From positions 62,001-126,000 of the forward strand of contig NZ_JMME01000012.1 of the NCBI RefSeq assembly GCF_000686945.1: a DNA stretch of 64,000 bases, in the 5' to 3' direction. The translations under genes and the position numbers were made by a program. This stretch comes from Selenomonas sp. AE3005. Lineage in GTDB: Bacteria; Bacillota; Negativicutes; Selenomonadales; Selenomonadaceae. How positions within the stretch are numbered: the stretch's first letter is position 1; each line of letters begins with the position of its first letter. Below are positions 46,240-55,701 of the stretch, piece after piece. The notes beneath the pieces are model-generated. The model ran no database searches and was not told the origin of the DNA. It saw only the letters and a list, made by a program, of their open reading frames with translations.

Positions 46240-47322
46240 ATGTTGAAGGTATACGCAGTTGAGAATCTGCGCTCGGGGATGCGGGTTGGCCGTGATATCA
46301 TGGATGAAAACGACCAGATACTTATTGGTACGGGCACGAATCTGACTAAGGAAATGATTTATGGCCTGCTTGACAGACCAATTTTTGCCGTATATATCGA
46401 AGAAGAAGAAACTCACGGAGAAATACCAGGCAAGGAACATCTGCTGGACGACAGTTATACCAACTGCTACAATGAAGTTTATGATAAGCTCAGTGTTCTC
46501 TTTACGGGATTGGCAGAGCGCGGTGAGTTTAATGCTGCGGATTTGCAGTCTATTATGGATGAGAAAAACTTCACGGAACTAAGTGATGGGGCCAAGGCTG
46601 TGTCCCAGATTCATAACATGGAGCAAAGCGGTTCATATCTGATACATCATTGCCTGCATGTAGGGATTTTGGCCGGACTTATGGCCAAGTGGCTGGGCAT
46701 GTCGGTACTCGACCAGTACAATCTGGTTATTGCCGGCCTCTTTCTGGATATCGGTAAGCTGCGTGTTCCCCGCGAGATTTTGGAAAAACAGGGCAGCCTT
46801 ACCGACAGCGAGTTTGAAATGGTGAAAAAACATGCGCAGTTTGGCTATGATATGCTGTCGCAGACGACGATGAATGCGAATCAGGATATTATGCAGGGCG
46901 TGTTGCAGCACCATGAACGCTGCGATGGTTCTGGCTATCCCAACGGCTTAAAGGGAGATAAGATTTCCAAGTTTGGCAAGATACTGGCTATTTTGGATAT
47001 TTATGATGCCATGGCCAGTGACCGCGTCTTTGCCAAGCGCAAATCTCCCTTTGACGTATTTTCAACCTTGTATGACGATATTCTGGATGGCAAGCTGGAT
47101 ACGGAGTATGGTGTGTTATTCATCAAACATCTGTGCCATGCCTTGAATGGTAACTGGGTAGGCCTGAGCAATGGCGATAAAGGCCGGATTGTGTACCTGG
47201 ATGAAAGCCGTGTGCGCTCCCTGCCGGTTGTGCAGACTGCCGGGGGCGAGTTCATTGACCTGGGGCAGAGACGTGATATAAAAGTGACGTGCATTCTGAC
47301 GGCCAATGAGGTTATGGGATAA
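46240..47322 (+). CDS. HD-GYP domain protein with a degenerate HD motif
   Basis: 360 residues. An N-terminal region of unknown fold (1-125) precedes an HD-GYP domain, the family that degrades cyclic di-GMP. The GYP signature is intact (His224-His225-Glu-Arg, DGSGYPNGLKGD), as are His137 and His198. The HD pair reads Leu169-Asp170 (AGLFLDIGK instead of LLHDIGK), so one metal-ligand histidine is gone. The codon is CTG, two changes from a His codon. The protein may be weakly active, use fewer metals, or act as a sensor or binder. Confidence 0.92.
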   Translation: MLKVYAVENLRSGMRVGRDIMDENDQILIGTGTNLTKEMIYGLLDRPIFAVYIEEEETHGEIPGKEHLLDDSYTNCYNEVYDKLSVLFTGLAERGEFNAADLQSIMDEKNFTELSDGAKAVSQIHNMEQSGSYLIHHCLHVGILAGLMAKWLGMSVLDQYNLVIAGLFLDIGKLRVPREILEKQGSLTDSEFEMVKKHAQFGYDMLSQTTMNANQDIMQGVLQHHERCDGSGYPNGLKGDKISKFGKILAILDIYDAMASDRVFAKRKSPFDVFSTLYDDILDGKLDTEYGVLFIKHLCHALNGNWVGLSNGDKGRIVYLDESRVRSLPVVQTAGGEFIDLGQRRDIKVTCILTANEVMG

Positions 47323-47337
47323 GTTAAAATAAAAGGC

Positions 47338-47367
47338 AGCCGTCCCCATGTGGGGGCGGCTTTGTTA
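47338..47367 (+). terminator. Hairpin between the HD-GYP gene and uvrB
   Basis: AGCCGTCCCC / GGGGGCGGCT, 4-base loop, followed by TTGTTAT; partial terminator. Confidence 0.6.
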
Positions 47368-47381
47368 TAGGAGGATTCACT

Positions 47382-49424
47382 ATGGCTATGGTGCCGAAGT
47401 TAAATACCATGCAGTTTGATAAGGAAACGCCGTTTAAGGTCGTGGCACCGTTTGAGCCGATGGGTGACCAGCCGCAGGCTATTGCCGACCTGGCCGCCGG
47501 CATAGAAAATGGCCAGCAGGCGCAGGTTTTGCTCGGGGCTACCGGCACAGGCAAGACCTACACCATAGCCAAGGTCATTGAAAAAGTGCAAAAGCCGACG
47601 CTGGTCATTGCGCATAATAAGACGCTGGCGGCACAGCTGGCCAGTGAGTTCAAGGCGTTTTTTCCGGAAAATTATGTGGGCTATTTCGTCAGCTACTATG
47701 ATTATTATCAGCCGGAGGCCTATATTGCCTCAACTGATACCTATATTGAAAAGGACAGTTCCATCAATGATGAAATCGATGAGCTGCGTCATTCCGCTAC
47801 CTGTTCCCTGTTTGAGCGGCGCGACGTGATTATCGTGGCCTCAGTGTCCTGCATTTACGGCCTGGGCTCTCCGGAAAGCTATCATGAAATGGTGCTGTCC
47901 CTGCACAAGGGGCAGGAAGTGCCGCGTGATGATATCCTGCATAAGCTGGTACAAATGCGCTATGAGCGCAATGATATTGCCTTTGAACGCGGCCGGTTCC
48001 GGGTACGCGGCGACGTTGTCGAGGTATTTCCGGCCGGCTATAATAACCGGGCTGTGCGCATAGAACTCTTTGGTGATGAAATCGACCGTATGGTGGAATA
48101 CGATGTGGTGACCGGCGAGGTTTACGGTGAACGCACGCATTTGATGGTATTCCCGGCATCACACTATGTCACGGAAGACGAGGATATGAAAATTGCCATG
48201 CAGGATATCCGGAACGAGCTGGATGAGCAGCTGAAATTGTTTCGGGAAAATGGCAAGCTGCTGGAGGCACAGCGCATAGAACAGCGCACGAATTACGATT
48301 TGGAAATGATGCAGGAAATGGGTTACTGTTCCGGGATTGAAAACTACTCCCGGCATTTAACACATAGAAAGGCCGGGGAGGCACCATATACACTGCTCGA
48401 TTATTTCCCGGAGGACTTTCTGATTGTGGTGGACGAGTCTCATGTAACCCTGCCCCAGGTGCACGCGATGTACGCCGGGGACAGGAGCCGCAAGGTGTCA
48501 CTTGTGGAAAATGGTTTCCGCCTGCCCTCAGCCTTTGACAATCGTCCGCTGACTTTTGAGGAATTTGCGGCCCGGATAAATCAGATTATCTATGTATCGG
48601 CTACGCCAGGAAAGTATGAACAGGAACAGGCGCAGCAGATTGCCCAGCAGGTAATCCGCCCCACGGGCCTGGTGGACCCGGAAATCGAGGTGCGTCCGCT
48701 GGAAGGTCAGATTGATGATTTGCTGACGGAAATCCGCCTGCGTATTGAGCGCAATGAGCGTGTGCTGGTCACCACGCTGACCAAGAAAATGGCAGAAAAT
48801 CTGACGGATTATCTCAAAGAGGCCGGCGTGAAGGTGCGTTATCTGCATTCGGACATTGCTACCATCGAACGGGCGGAAATCATTCATGATTTACGGGCCG
48901 GGGAGTTTGATGTACTCGTAGGCATAAATCTCTTGCGTGAGGGCCTGGATATGCCGGAGGTTTCCCTGATTGCGATTCTCGATGCCGACAAGGAAGGTTT
49001 CCTGCGCTCGGATACATCCCTGATTCAGATAATCGGCCGTGCTGCCCGTAATGCCAACGGCCGGGTAATCATGTACGCCGACAGAATTACGGATTCCATG
49101 AAACGGGCCATGGACGAAACGGAACGCCGCCGGGAAATTCAGCAGGCTTATAATAAAGAACATGGGATTGTGCCCAAGACTATTATTAAGCCGATTAAGC
49201 CACTGATAGAAACTACTTTGGTGGCTGAGTCCGCTGCCGGATATACGGCAGGTGAGGGGCGGAAGAAAAAGAAACTCAACAAAAAGGATAAGGAAAATCT
49301 GGTTAAAACCCTGCTGCGCGAAATGCAGCAGGCGTCCAGGGCGCTGGAGTTCGAGCGGGCTGCTGAACTGCGCGATATGATACTGGAATTGGATGGGACA
49401 TTGCCGCAGGGCAAAGGAAAGTGA
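47382..49424 (+). CDS. uvrB: Excinuclease ABC subunit B
   Basis: Damage-verifying helicase of nucleotide excision repair, 680 residues. Walker A is GATGTGKT, the beta-hairpin region is [18 protein letters not shown], the helicase core has [10 protein letters not shown] and QIIGRAARN, and the C-terminal UVR domain is [15 protein letters not shown], which contacts UvrC. AGGAGGA precedes the ATG. It is not directly followed by uvrA as in many genomes. Confidence 0.98.
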   Translation: MAMVPKLNTMQFDKETPFKVVAPFEPMGDQPQAIADLAAGIENGQQAQVLLGATGTGKTYTIAKVIEKVQKPTLVIAHNKTLAAQLASEFKAFFPENYVGYFVSYYDYYQPEAYIASTDTYIEKDSSINDEIDELRHSATCSLFERRDVIIVASVSCIYGLGSPESYHEMVLSLHKGQEVPRDDILHKLVQMRYERNDIAFERGRFRVRGDVVEVFPAGYNNRAVRIELFGDEIDRMVEYDVVTGEVYGERTHLMVFPASHYVTEDEDMKIAMQDIRNELDEQLKLFRENGKLLEAQRIEQRTNYDLEMMQEMGYCSGIENYSRHLTHRKAGEAPYTLLDYFPEDFLIVVDESHVTLPQVHAMYAGDRSRKVSLVENGFRLPSAFDNRPLTFEEFAARINQIIYVSATPGKYEQEQAQQIAQQVIRPTGLVDPEIEVRPLEGQIDDLLTEIRLRIERNERVLVTTLTKKMAENLTDYLKEAGVKVRYLHSDIATIERAEIIHDLRAGEFDVLVGINLLREGLDMPEVSLIAILDADKEGFLRSDTSLIQIIGRAARNANGRVIMYADRITDSMKRAMDETERRREIQQAYNKEHGIVPKTIIKPIKPLIETTLVAESAAGYTAGEGRKKKKLNKKDKENLVKTLLREMQQASRALEFERAAELRDMILELDGTLPQGKGK

Positions 49425-49430
49425 GCAGGG

Positions 49431-49478
49431 AAAAGCCCCCATAAGCCGGAAGAAGAAATCTGGCTTATGGGGGCTTTG
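49431..49478 (+). terminator. Terminator of uvrB with short T-tract
   Basis: 16-bp perfect stem (AAAGCCCCCATAAGCC 49432-49447 with GGCTTATGGGGGCTTT 49462-49477). The T-run is only TTTG and the repeat copy 3 begins at the next base, as if the original T-tract was interrupted. Confidence 0.88.
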
Positions 49479-50088
49479 ATAAATTGCAGTTTGTTGGTTA
49501 GTGCGTGCTTATTTTTATTTGTTACAGCTCAGTGAGGTGGATGTGGTAATACTTTTCGCTGTTTCACTGAATGGCCCACCAGCAAAAGTATGTACTTTTC
49601 TAGTAACATGCGCCGGCAAGCAGTCGGCGCGATTGTTCATCTCGGTTTCTAGAAACTGTTGTTTGTGGGCCAGTCCTCACTGCGTTCGGACAGTCGTTCC
49701 ACTGCGAAAAGCATCACCACCTCCGCCCTAAGCGTCGTCCGTTTAAAAGAATTATTTCGCAGTGACAGGGAACAAGAACATCGATGTTCTTGTAACGGGA
49801 GCAACGAGTTCGTGCCAATTGTACAGGCCTTGCCGGGGGCGAACGGGGTAGTGATTTTTATGCGGGGAGCGACTGCCTGAGCGCAGCGAAGGCCGGCACA
49901 CTGTAGTACGCAGCTAAGCACCTACGCTGAAAGGAGCGCCGTTGGCCTGCCCGGCGCAGGTAACTGGACAGTTCTTTTTAGCGAGGTGTGTCGTTCAGCG
50001 GAGGCAGAAAAATTACTACCCCGTGAACCCCATGCACATATTAACGGGATATTTTTAAGAACTCATTAACTGTCAAATTGCAATTTAT
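49479..50088 (+). repeat. ~610-bp structured repeat, copy 3
   Basis: Copy with the clearest end pairing: 49479-49500 pairs with 50067-50088 over 22 bases with one mismatch and three G-T pairs. Other helices: 49536-49559 with 49704-49727 (long, interrupted), GGCCCAC (49573-49579) with GTGGGCC (49665-49671), GCGCCG (49610-49615) with CGGCGC (49625-49630), ACAAGAACAT with ATGTTCTTGT around 49782, and CGGGGTAGT (49844-49852) with ACTACCCCG (50015-50023). No protein-coding signal; an open frame of 76 codons lacks a ribosome-binding site. Confidence 0.87.
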
Positions 50089-50112
50089 ATGTGTGAGCTG
50101 ATTTTTGCGGAT

Positions 50113-51078
50113 TTATTTGTTGGTAAGCCCCAATTTTTCCAGCAGGGCGAGGTCTTCTTTGATGGTGGTGCCGGAGGTGGTGAGCATGTTGCCGGTGATG
50201 GAGGCCGAGGCTCCGGACTGGAAGGCGGTAGCGCCGTTTTCGGGGAGGAGTTTGCGGCCGGCGGCCAGGCGGATATTGGCCTCGGGATTGATGAGGCGGA
50301 AGATGGCTACGGTGCGGAGGATATCTTCTGCCGGCAGAGGCGGCTGTCCTTCCATGCCGGTGCCTTTTATTGCCATCAGGGCATTTATCGGAATGGACTT
50401 TATATGCAGTTCGGCCAGACTAAGGGCCATATCGAGCCTGTCTTCCCAGGTTTCCCCCATACCGATAATGCCGCCGGAACAAACATCAAGGCCTTCTGAC
50501 TGAGCCAGGCGGATGGTGTTGATACGGTCATCATAGCTGTGAGTGGTACAGATATGGGGGAAATAGCGGCGTGAGGTTTCGATATTATGATGATAGCTTT
50601 TTACCCCGGCAGCTCTGAGCCGCTGGAACTGCTGCCGATTTAGTATGCCATGCGAGGCACAGAGGTCAATCTTTAATGTCGCAAACATTTTTTCATAGGC
50701 TTGGAGGGCCTGCTCAAATTCCTCACCACCAAGCGCCCGGCCGGAGGTGACAATGGCAAAGCGGTTTACGCCGGCCTGTTCGTTAGCTTGGGCACTATGC
50801 AGAATTTCTTCTGCCGGCAGGAAGGCGTATTCATCAACGCCGGTATGGTGGCAGGCTGCCTGGGCACAGTACTTGCAGTCCTCACTGCAGCGGCCGCTGC
50901 GCCCGTTGATAATGGTACATAAATCCACGTGATTGCCGCAAAAATGTTTTTGCAGTCTGCCGGCGCAGGCCAGCAGGTCATCAAGCGGGGCGATAATCAG
51001 CCAGTTTAAATCGTCCTGCCGCGAAAGGCGATAGCCTTGCAGGATTTCTTTTTCCAAGTCGTGCAGTTGTGTTGTCAT
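50113..51078 (-). CDS. bioB: Biotin synthase
   Basis: Radical-SAM enzyme that inserts sulphur into dethiobiotin. 321 residues; the SAM cluster cysteines are Cys64, Cys68, Cys71 (GRCSEDCKYCAQ). The YHHNIETS block, GIIGMGETWEDR and the C-terminal AAGRKLLPENG are conserved. The first ~35 residues (EKEILQGYRLSRQDDLNWLI) are the usual N-terminal extension. It is a lone bio gene lying between uvrB and uvrA on the opposite strand, with its own promoter at 51109-51137. Confidence 0.96.
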   Translation of the reverse strand: MTTQLHDLEKEILQGYRLSRQDDLNWLIIAPLDDLLACAGRLQKHFCGNHVDLCTIINGRSGRCSEDCKYCAQAACHHTGVDEYAFLPAEEILHSAQANEQAGVNRFAIVTSGRALGGEEFEQALQAYEKMFATLKIDLCASHGILNRQQFQRLRAAGVKSYHHNIETSRRYFPHICTTHSYDDRINTIRLAQSEGLDVCSGGIIGMGETWEDRLDMALSLAELHIKSIPINALMAIKGTGMEGQPPLPAEDILRTVAIFRLINPEANIRLAAGRKLLPENGATAFQSGASASITGNMLTTSGTTIKEDLALLEKLGLTNK

Positions 51079-51108
51079 ATCATCATATCCTTTGTTAGTG
51101 ATATTTTT

Positions 51109-51137
51109 AAGATATACGATTGCTTGGTTATTGTCAA
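51109..51137 (-). promoter_or_regulatory. Promoter of bioB
   Basis: Minus strand TTGACA (51137-51132), 17-base spacer, TATCTT (51114-51109). A clear BirA-type dyad is not evident. Confidence 0.75.
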
Positions 51138-51176
51138 CAAATAAATGTATAAAGGTTTACTAAGCGGATTGTCAAA

Positions 51177-51205
51177 TTGACATAAGGGTTTCGTTGTAAT
51201 AAACT
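51177..51205 (+). promoter_or_regulatory. Promoter of uvrA
   Basis: TTGACA (51177-51182), 17-base spacer, TAAACT (51200-51205). The -35 is the right half of a dyad TGTCAA-A-TTGACA (51170-51182), a possible operator. No GAAC-N4-GTTC LexA box is visible. Confidence 0.75.
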
Positions 51206-51250
51206 ATTTTACAATAAAAGTGATTGTGATTGCGTGAAAGAGGTATTTTC

Positions 51251-54079
51251 ATGGAACAATATATAAAAATCAAGGGGGCCAGAGCCCACAACTTAAAAAA
51301 TATCAATGTGGATATTCCCCGGGATAAACTCGTAGTGGTTACAGGATTGTCAGGTTCGGGCAAATCTTCGCTGGCCTTTGATACTGTGTATGCGGAAGGG
51401 CAGCGGCGTTATGTGGAATCCTTGTCCTCTTATGCCCGGCAGTTTTTGGGGCAGATGGATAAGCCGGACGTGGACAATATTGACGGGCTGTCCCCGGCAA
51501 TCTCCATTGACCAGAAGACCACCAGTCATAATCCCCGTTCGACGGTCGGGACGGTGACGGAGATTTACGATTACCTGCGCCTGCTTTTTGCCCGCGCCGG
51601 ACGGCCGCACTGTCCTAAATGCGGCAAGCCCATTACCCAGCAGACCGTGGACCAGATGGTGGACCAGATAAAAGAACTGCCGGAGCGCACTAAATTGCTG
51701 ATTATGGCACAGGTGGTACGAGGCAAGAAGGGCGAGCATCGAAAAATTCTCGACCATATCCGTCATGAGGGCTATGTCCGTGTGCGTATCGATGGGGAAA
51801 TTTTTGACATTAACGATGATATCAATCTGGAAAAAAATAAAAAACATACCATTGAAGTAGTGGTGGACCGTCTGGTGGTACGGGAAGGCATGGACCAGCG
51901 GCTGGCAGATTCCCTGGAAACAGCCTTGAAACTGGGGGACGGCGTGGTCTATGTACAGGTGGTTGATGGTGAACTGTTGATGTTCAGCGAAAACTTTGCC
52001 TGTGTGGACTGCGGTATCAGTCTGCCGGAAATCACGCCACGCATGTTTTCTTTTAATAATCCTTACGGGGCCTGTCCTGTTTGTATGGGGCTGGGCAGCC
52101 ATATGGAGTTCGATGAGGATTTGGTGATTCCTGATCCGAAATTGTCGGTGGGCGATGGCGTATTTGCGCCCTTGTCCAAGAATCCTCATTCCTATGCCAT
52201 GTGTGCCATGGAGGCTGTACTGCGTGATTATGGCTGTGACCTTAATACACCGTGGAAGGATTTGGACAAGAAAACGCAAAAGGTGCTTTTATACGGGGCG
52301 AAAGATGAAAAATTCCGTTTTTATTACACCAATATGTTTGGTGAAAACAAGGAATACAACGTGGAGTTTGAAGGTGTAATGCCCCTGCTCTCGCGCCGTT
52401 ATCATGAAACGGATTCTGATGAAATGCGGGAGTCCTATGAAAATTACATGACGGAGATTCCCTGCTCCGCCTGTCATGGTGCCCGTTTGAAACCGGAAAC
52501 ATTATCGGTACTGGTGGGCGGCAAAAATATCAGTGAAGTCACCCAGCTGAATATCCGCGAGGCGGAAGTGTTTTTCCAGAATCTGGATTTAAACAAACGC
52601 GAGGCCAAAATTGCCCGGCAGATTCTGAAAGAAATTCATGCGCGCCTGAACTTTCTTTTAAATGTCGGTTTGGATTACCTGACACTTTCGCGGGCTGCAG
52701 GTACGCTTTCCGGCGGTGAGGCCCAGCGCATAAGACTGGCTACGCAGATTGGTTCGGGCTTGCAGGGTGTGCTTTATGTACTTGATGAACCGAGTATCGG
52801 CCTGCATCAGCGCGACAATAACCGGCTGCTGGAAACTTTGAAAAATCTGCGGGATTTAGGCAACACTTTGCTGGTGGTAGAGCATGATGAAGATACCATG
52901 TATGCCGCAGACCATATCATTGATATAGGCCCGGGTGCCGGCGAACATGGCGGCCAGGTGGTAGCCCAGGGTACGGCGCAGGAAATCATGCAGGTGCCGG
53001 AGTCGGTGACAGGCCAGTATTTATCCCGGAAAAAGTTTATACCGGTACCGGCACGGCGCCGTCCTGGTAATGGCAAGTTCCTGGAAGTGCAGGGGGCCGG
53101 GGAAAATAACCTCAAAGACATCAATGTAAAATTCCCCTTGGGCACGCTTACCCTGGTCACAGGTGTATCCGGTTCAGGCAAGAGTACGCTGGTCAATGAG
53201 ATTCTGTTTAAAGGCATTGCCTCACGTTTGTACCATGCCAAGGGTAAACCGGGGAAACATAAAAAAATCAAGGGCCTGGAGCATATCGATAAGATTATTG
53301 ATATCGACCAGCAGCCTATTGGCCGTACGCCCCGTTCCAACCCGGCTACTTACACCGGGGTGTTCGACGCTATCCGGGAACTGTTCAGCATGACCAGCGA
53401 GTCCAAGGTCAGGGGCTATAAGGCCGGGCGGTTCAGTTTCAATGTGAAAGGCGGCCGCTGTGAGGCCTGCAAGGGTGATGGCATTTTGAAAATCGAAATG
53501 CACTTCCTGCCCGACGTCTATGTGCCCTGTGAAGTCTGCAAGGGCGCACGGTATAACCGGGAAACACTTGAAGTCCGCTACAAAGGCAAGACCATTGCCG
53601 ATGTGCTGGACATGACCATTGATGAGGCCGTGGCTTTCTTTGCCAATGTGCCGAAGATTGCCCGCAAACTACAGGTCATTCAGGATGTAGGGCTGGGCTA
53701 TATTAAGCTGGGGCAGCCGGCGACAACGCTTTCCGGCGGTGAGGCACAGCGTGTGAAATTGGCCACGGAATTGTCGCGGCGCAGTACAGGCAAGACACTT
53801 TATATTCTGGATGAGCCGACAACCGGCCTGCATTCGGCGGATATTCACAAGCTGCTGGGCATTTTGCAAAGGCTCGTAGATGGCGGTGATACCGTGGTGG
53901 TCATTGAGCACAACCTTGATGTGATTAAGACGGCTGATTATATAATTGACCTGGGCCCGGAAGGCGGAGACAAGGGCGGCACGATTGTGGCGACAGGCCG
54001 GCCGGAAGATATAGTCAAAGTGCCGCTTTCCTATACAGGCAAATTCCTCAAACCGCTGTTGGAGGAAAAGAACGTATAA
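51251..54079 (+). CDS. uvrA: Excinuclease ABC subunit A
   Basis: Damage-recognition ATPase of nucleotide excision repair, 942 residues. Two ABC cassettes: Walker [10 protein letters not shown] and GVSGSGKST, signatures LSGGEAQRI and LSGGEAQRV. Zinc fingers show [19 protein letters not shown] and [20 protein letters not shown] 51251 has AAAGAGG upstream; an in-frame TTG at 51230 precedes that site. Confidence 0.98.
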   Translation: MEQYIKIKGARAHNLKNINVDIPRDKLVVVTGLSGSGKSSLAFDTVYAEGQRRYVESLSSYARQFLGQMDKPDVDNIDGLSPAISIDQKTTSHNPRSTVGTVTEIYDYLRLLFARAGRPHCPKCGKPITQQTVDQMVDQIKELPERTKLLIMAQVVRGKKGEHRKILDHIRHEGYVRVRIDGEIFDINDDINLEKNKKHTIEVVVDRLVVREGMDQRLADSLETALKLGDGVVYVQVVDGELLMFSENFACVDCGISLPEITPRMFSFNNPYGACPVCMGLGSHMEFDEDLVIPDPKLSVGDGVFAPLSKNPHSYAMCAMEAVLRDYGCDLNTPWKDLDKKTQKVLLYGAKDEKFRFYYTNMFGENKEYNVEFEGVMPLLSRRYHETDSDEMRESYENYMTEIPCSACHGARLKPETLSVLVGGKNISEVTQLNIREAEVFFQNLDLNKREAKIARQILKEIHARLNFLLNVGLDYLTLSRAAGTLSGGEAQRIRLATQIGSGLQGVLYVLDEPSIGLHQRDNNRLLETLKNLRDLGNTLLVVEHDEDTMYAADHIIDIGPGAGEHGGQVVAQGTAQEIMQVPESVTGQYLSRKKFIPVPARRRPGNGKFLEVQGAGENNLKDINVKFPLGTLTLVTGVSGSGKSTLVNEILFKGIASRLYHAKGKPGKHKKIKGLEHIDKIIDIDQQPIGRTPRSNPATYTGVFDAIRELFSMTSESKVRGYKAGRFSFNVKGGRCEACKGDGILKIEMHFLPDVYVPCEVCKGARYNRETLEVRYKGKTIADVLDMTIDEAVAFFANVPKIARKLQVIQDVGLGYIKLGQPATTLSGGEAQRVKLATELSRRSTGKTLYILDEPTTGLHSADIHKLLGILQRLVDGGDTVVVIEHNLDVIKTADYIIDLGPEGGDKGGTIVATGRPEDIVKVPLSYTGKFLKPLLEEKNV

Positions 54080-54177
54080 TATCTAATATCCGTGTTGTGA
54101 GTAAACGCGCTTAATGTTTCACTTGTTTGTACGATATAACAAATAGAAGGATTAGGTACATTCAAGGAGGGGCGGTT

Positions 54178-54447
54178 ATGCGGATATTACAGAATCTAAG
54201 CCGGGGAGAGCTGGATTTTTACACCAAACAGCCCACTGCCAAAAAGCTGCTGGAGAAAGTCAGACGGGACGGTATCAATGTGCCGCCGGGAGACAAAAAA
54301 GCTGCGGCGGCATATATGGCTGGACGCTCAACGGCTGATAGTGGACATGATGAAGTGGAGATTTCTGCTGCCGGGTACAGTCTGCAGGTGCAGGAACAAG
54401 CCGCAGGCAGGCGGAAAAGCCTATGCCCCATATGTCTGCGGAGCTGA
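54178..54447 (+). CDS. Small protein of unknown function, possibly frameshifted
   Basis: 89 residues from an ATG behind AAGGAGGGG, a strong ribosome-binding site. The N-terminus MRILQNLSRGELDFYTKQPTA leads into a basic and alanine-rich stretch and then EVEISAAGYSLQVQEQ. The frame ends in KSLCPICLRS, while the -1 frame over the same bases continues as AEKPMPHMSAELTVDLGAEMP to a stop at about 54510, which looks more like the natural acidic tail. A one-base change near 54400-54415 (GCAGGCAGGCGG) would join them. Family not recognised. Confidence 0.55.
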   Translation: MRILQNLSRGELDFYTKQPTAKKLLEKVRRDGINVPPGDKKAAAAYMAGRSTADSGHDEVEISAAGYSLQVQEQAAGRRKSLCPICLRS

Positions 54448-54514
54448 CTGTGGATTTAGGCGCTGAGATGCCAGTGGCTGGCGAGGCTGAGGCTGTGTTA
54501 AGTGAATGATGGAT

Positions 54515-54549
54515 AATGCCAGGGCACAGTTATGTGCCTTGGTATTTTG
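54515..54549 (+). terminator. Intrinsic terminator after the small gene
   Basis: ATGCCAGGGCACA (54516-54528) with TGTGCCTTGGTAT (54533-54545), two G-T pairs, loop GTTA, then TTTTG. Confidence 0.8.
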
Positions 54550-54572
54550 TTGGGAGAGGCAGGAGGTAAAAC

Positions 54573-55133
54573 TTGCAAACGGTCAGCAATGTTTTGAATT
54601 TGGCAAAACAGGCGATTTTGCCGGTCCTGGAACAGGCGAAAGTGGTGGTGGACGCAACTGCCGGCAATGGCAATGATACTTTGTTTTTGGCTGAGCATAC
54701 GGCAGCTGCAGCCAAAATATATGCTTTTGACATTCAGGCGGCGGCGTTGGCGCATACCAGGGAAAAGACGGCTGCTTATGCCGGCAGGATAGAGTATATT
54801 CTGGATAGTCATGAAAATATTGATTCTATTGTGCACAGCAGCATAGATGTGGCGGTATTCAATCTGGGGTATTTGCCAGGGGATGAGCATAATGTCACCA
54901 CGCAGACGGCCAGTACTTTGACTGCGGTGCGGAAAGTATTGACTAAGCTGAGCCGCAATGGTGTTTGTGTTATTGCTGCCTATCCCGGCCATGCGGCAGG
55001 CGCTTTGGAGGCTGCCGCCCTGGACGAGTTTTTGTCTGCCTTGCCGGTAAAAGAATTTACTGCTGGCTGTTACCGGCTGCTGAATCATCGGCAGACAGCG
55101 CCATACATTTATGTTGTAGAAAAAGTTTTGTAA
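54573..55133 (+). CDS. Class I SAM-dependent methyltransferase, YtqB family
   Basis: 186 residues of the rRNA-methylase-like YtqB family. SAM loop VVVDATAGNGNDTLFLAEH, Asp in YAFDIQ, and the catalytic-region block VAVFNLGYLPGDEHNV are visible. The homologue in Bacillus methylates a tRNA wobble-position side chain, but the target here is not evident. TTG start after GGAGG. Confidence 0.9.
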   Translation: MQTVSNVLNLAKQAILPVLEQAKVVVDATAGNGNDTLFLAEHTAAAAKIYAFDIQAAALAHTREKTAAYAGRIEYILDSHENIDSIVHSSIDVAVFNLGYLPGDEHNVTTQTASTLTAVRKVLTKLSRNGVCVIAAYPGHAAGALEAAALDEFLSALPVKEFTAGCYRLLNHRQTAPYIYVVEKVL

Positions 55134-55153
55134 AAAAATATCCATATATGGGG

Positions 55154-55189
55154 AAAATCGTCGCAATCTGTTCGGTTGCGGCGATTTTT
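55154..55189 (+). terminator. Intrinsic terminator
   Basis: AAAATCGTCGCAA / TTGCGGCGATTTT (one G-T pair) followed by T; separates the methyltransferase gene from the ribosomal operon. Confidence 0.92.
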
Positions 55190-55286
55190 AATGCGTATTT
55201 TTTAGCGTTGATAGGGAATTTTTAAATTTTTTTTGGCTTTTGATACGCCAGGCAACGTGTACACGAAAAACTTTGAAAAATAAGTG

Positions 55287-55315
55287 TTGACATGGATTTT
55301 GACGGGTGCTAATAT
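55287..55315 (+). promoter_or_regulatory. Promoter of the str ribosomal operon
   Basis: TTGACA (55287-55292), 17-base spacer, TAATAT (55310-55315). Confidence 0.85.
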
Positions 55316-55369
55316 ATAGAAGTGCCTGATTCGAGCGCATGATTTTAGTGATACAGGGGAGTGAAAACA

Positions 55370-55621
55370 ATGACACTGGAAACACTGAAAAACGCCAAGC
55401 GGGTCATTGGTATCAAGCAGGTTGCAAAGGCTGTAAAAAAAGACACAGTCGAGGCAGTTTTCATTGCCGATGACGCTGAGCCGAAGGTGGTAGAACCGAT
55501 AGAAATGCTCTGTGGTGAGCATGGGGTTCCCATCAGCCGGGTGGCGACCATGAAAGAGCTTGGCACGGCTTGCAGCATCGAGGTTGGTGCCGCAGCGGCC
55601 GCAGCAGTCAAGCAAAGTTAA
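55370..55621 (+). CDS. L7Ae-family ribosomal protein (YbxF-like)
   Basis: 83-residue kink-turn-binding protein of the L7Ae/L30e/S12e/Gadd45 family: KRVIGIKQVAKAV, VEAVFIADDAEPKVV, LCGEHGVPISRVATMKELG. Firmicutes carry such a gene ahead of rpsL. ATG 55370 lies after AGGGGAG. It is the first gene of the operon. Confidence 0.94.
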   Translation: MTLETLKNAKRVIGIKQVAKAVKKDTVEAVFIADDAEPKVVEPIEMLCGEHGVPISRVATMKELGTACSIEVGAAAAAAVKQS

Positions 55622-55701
55622 GCCTATTTGTTAAAAATCGCAAGCTTGCTTGCGGTTTTAATAAATAATAAATTCTCAATATGAAGGAAGGAGGTGCATG
55701 T

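Noticed and set aside
49501-49731. Open frames of 76-78 codons shared by the three repeats
   Set aside because: No Shine-Dalgarno site, substitutions not concentrated at third positions, and the region is better explained by base-paired structure.
17170-50088. CRISPR array
   Set aside because: No run of short direct repeats with unique spacers anywhere; the large repeats are too long and too few.
51079-51250. BirA operator ahead of bioB
   Set aside because: Isolated TTGTT/AACAA-like half sites occur but not with the expected arrangement and spacing.
51140-51250. LexA (SOS) box for uvrA
   Set aside because: No GAAC-N4-GTTC or close variant seen upstream of uvrA or uvrB.
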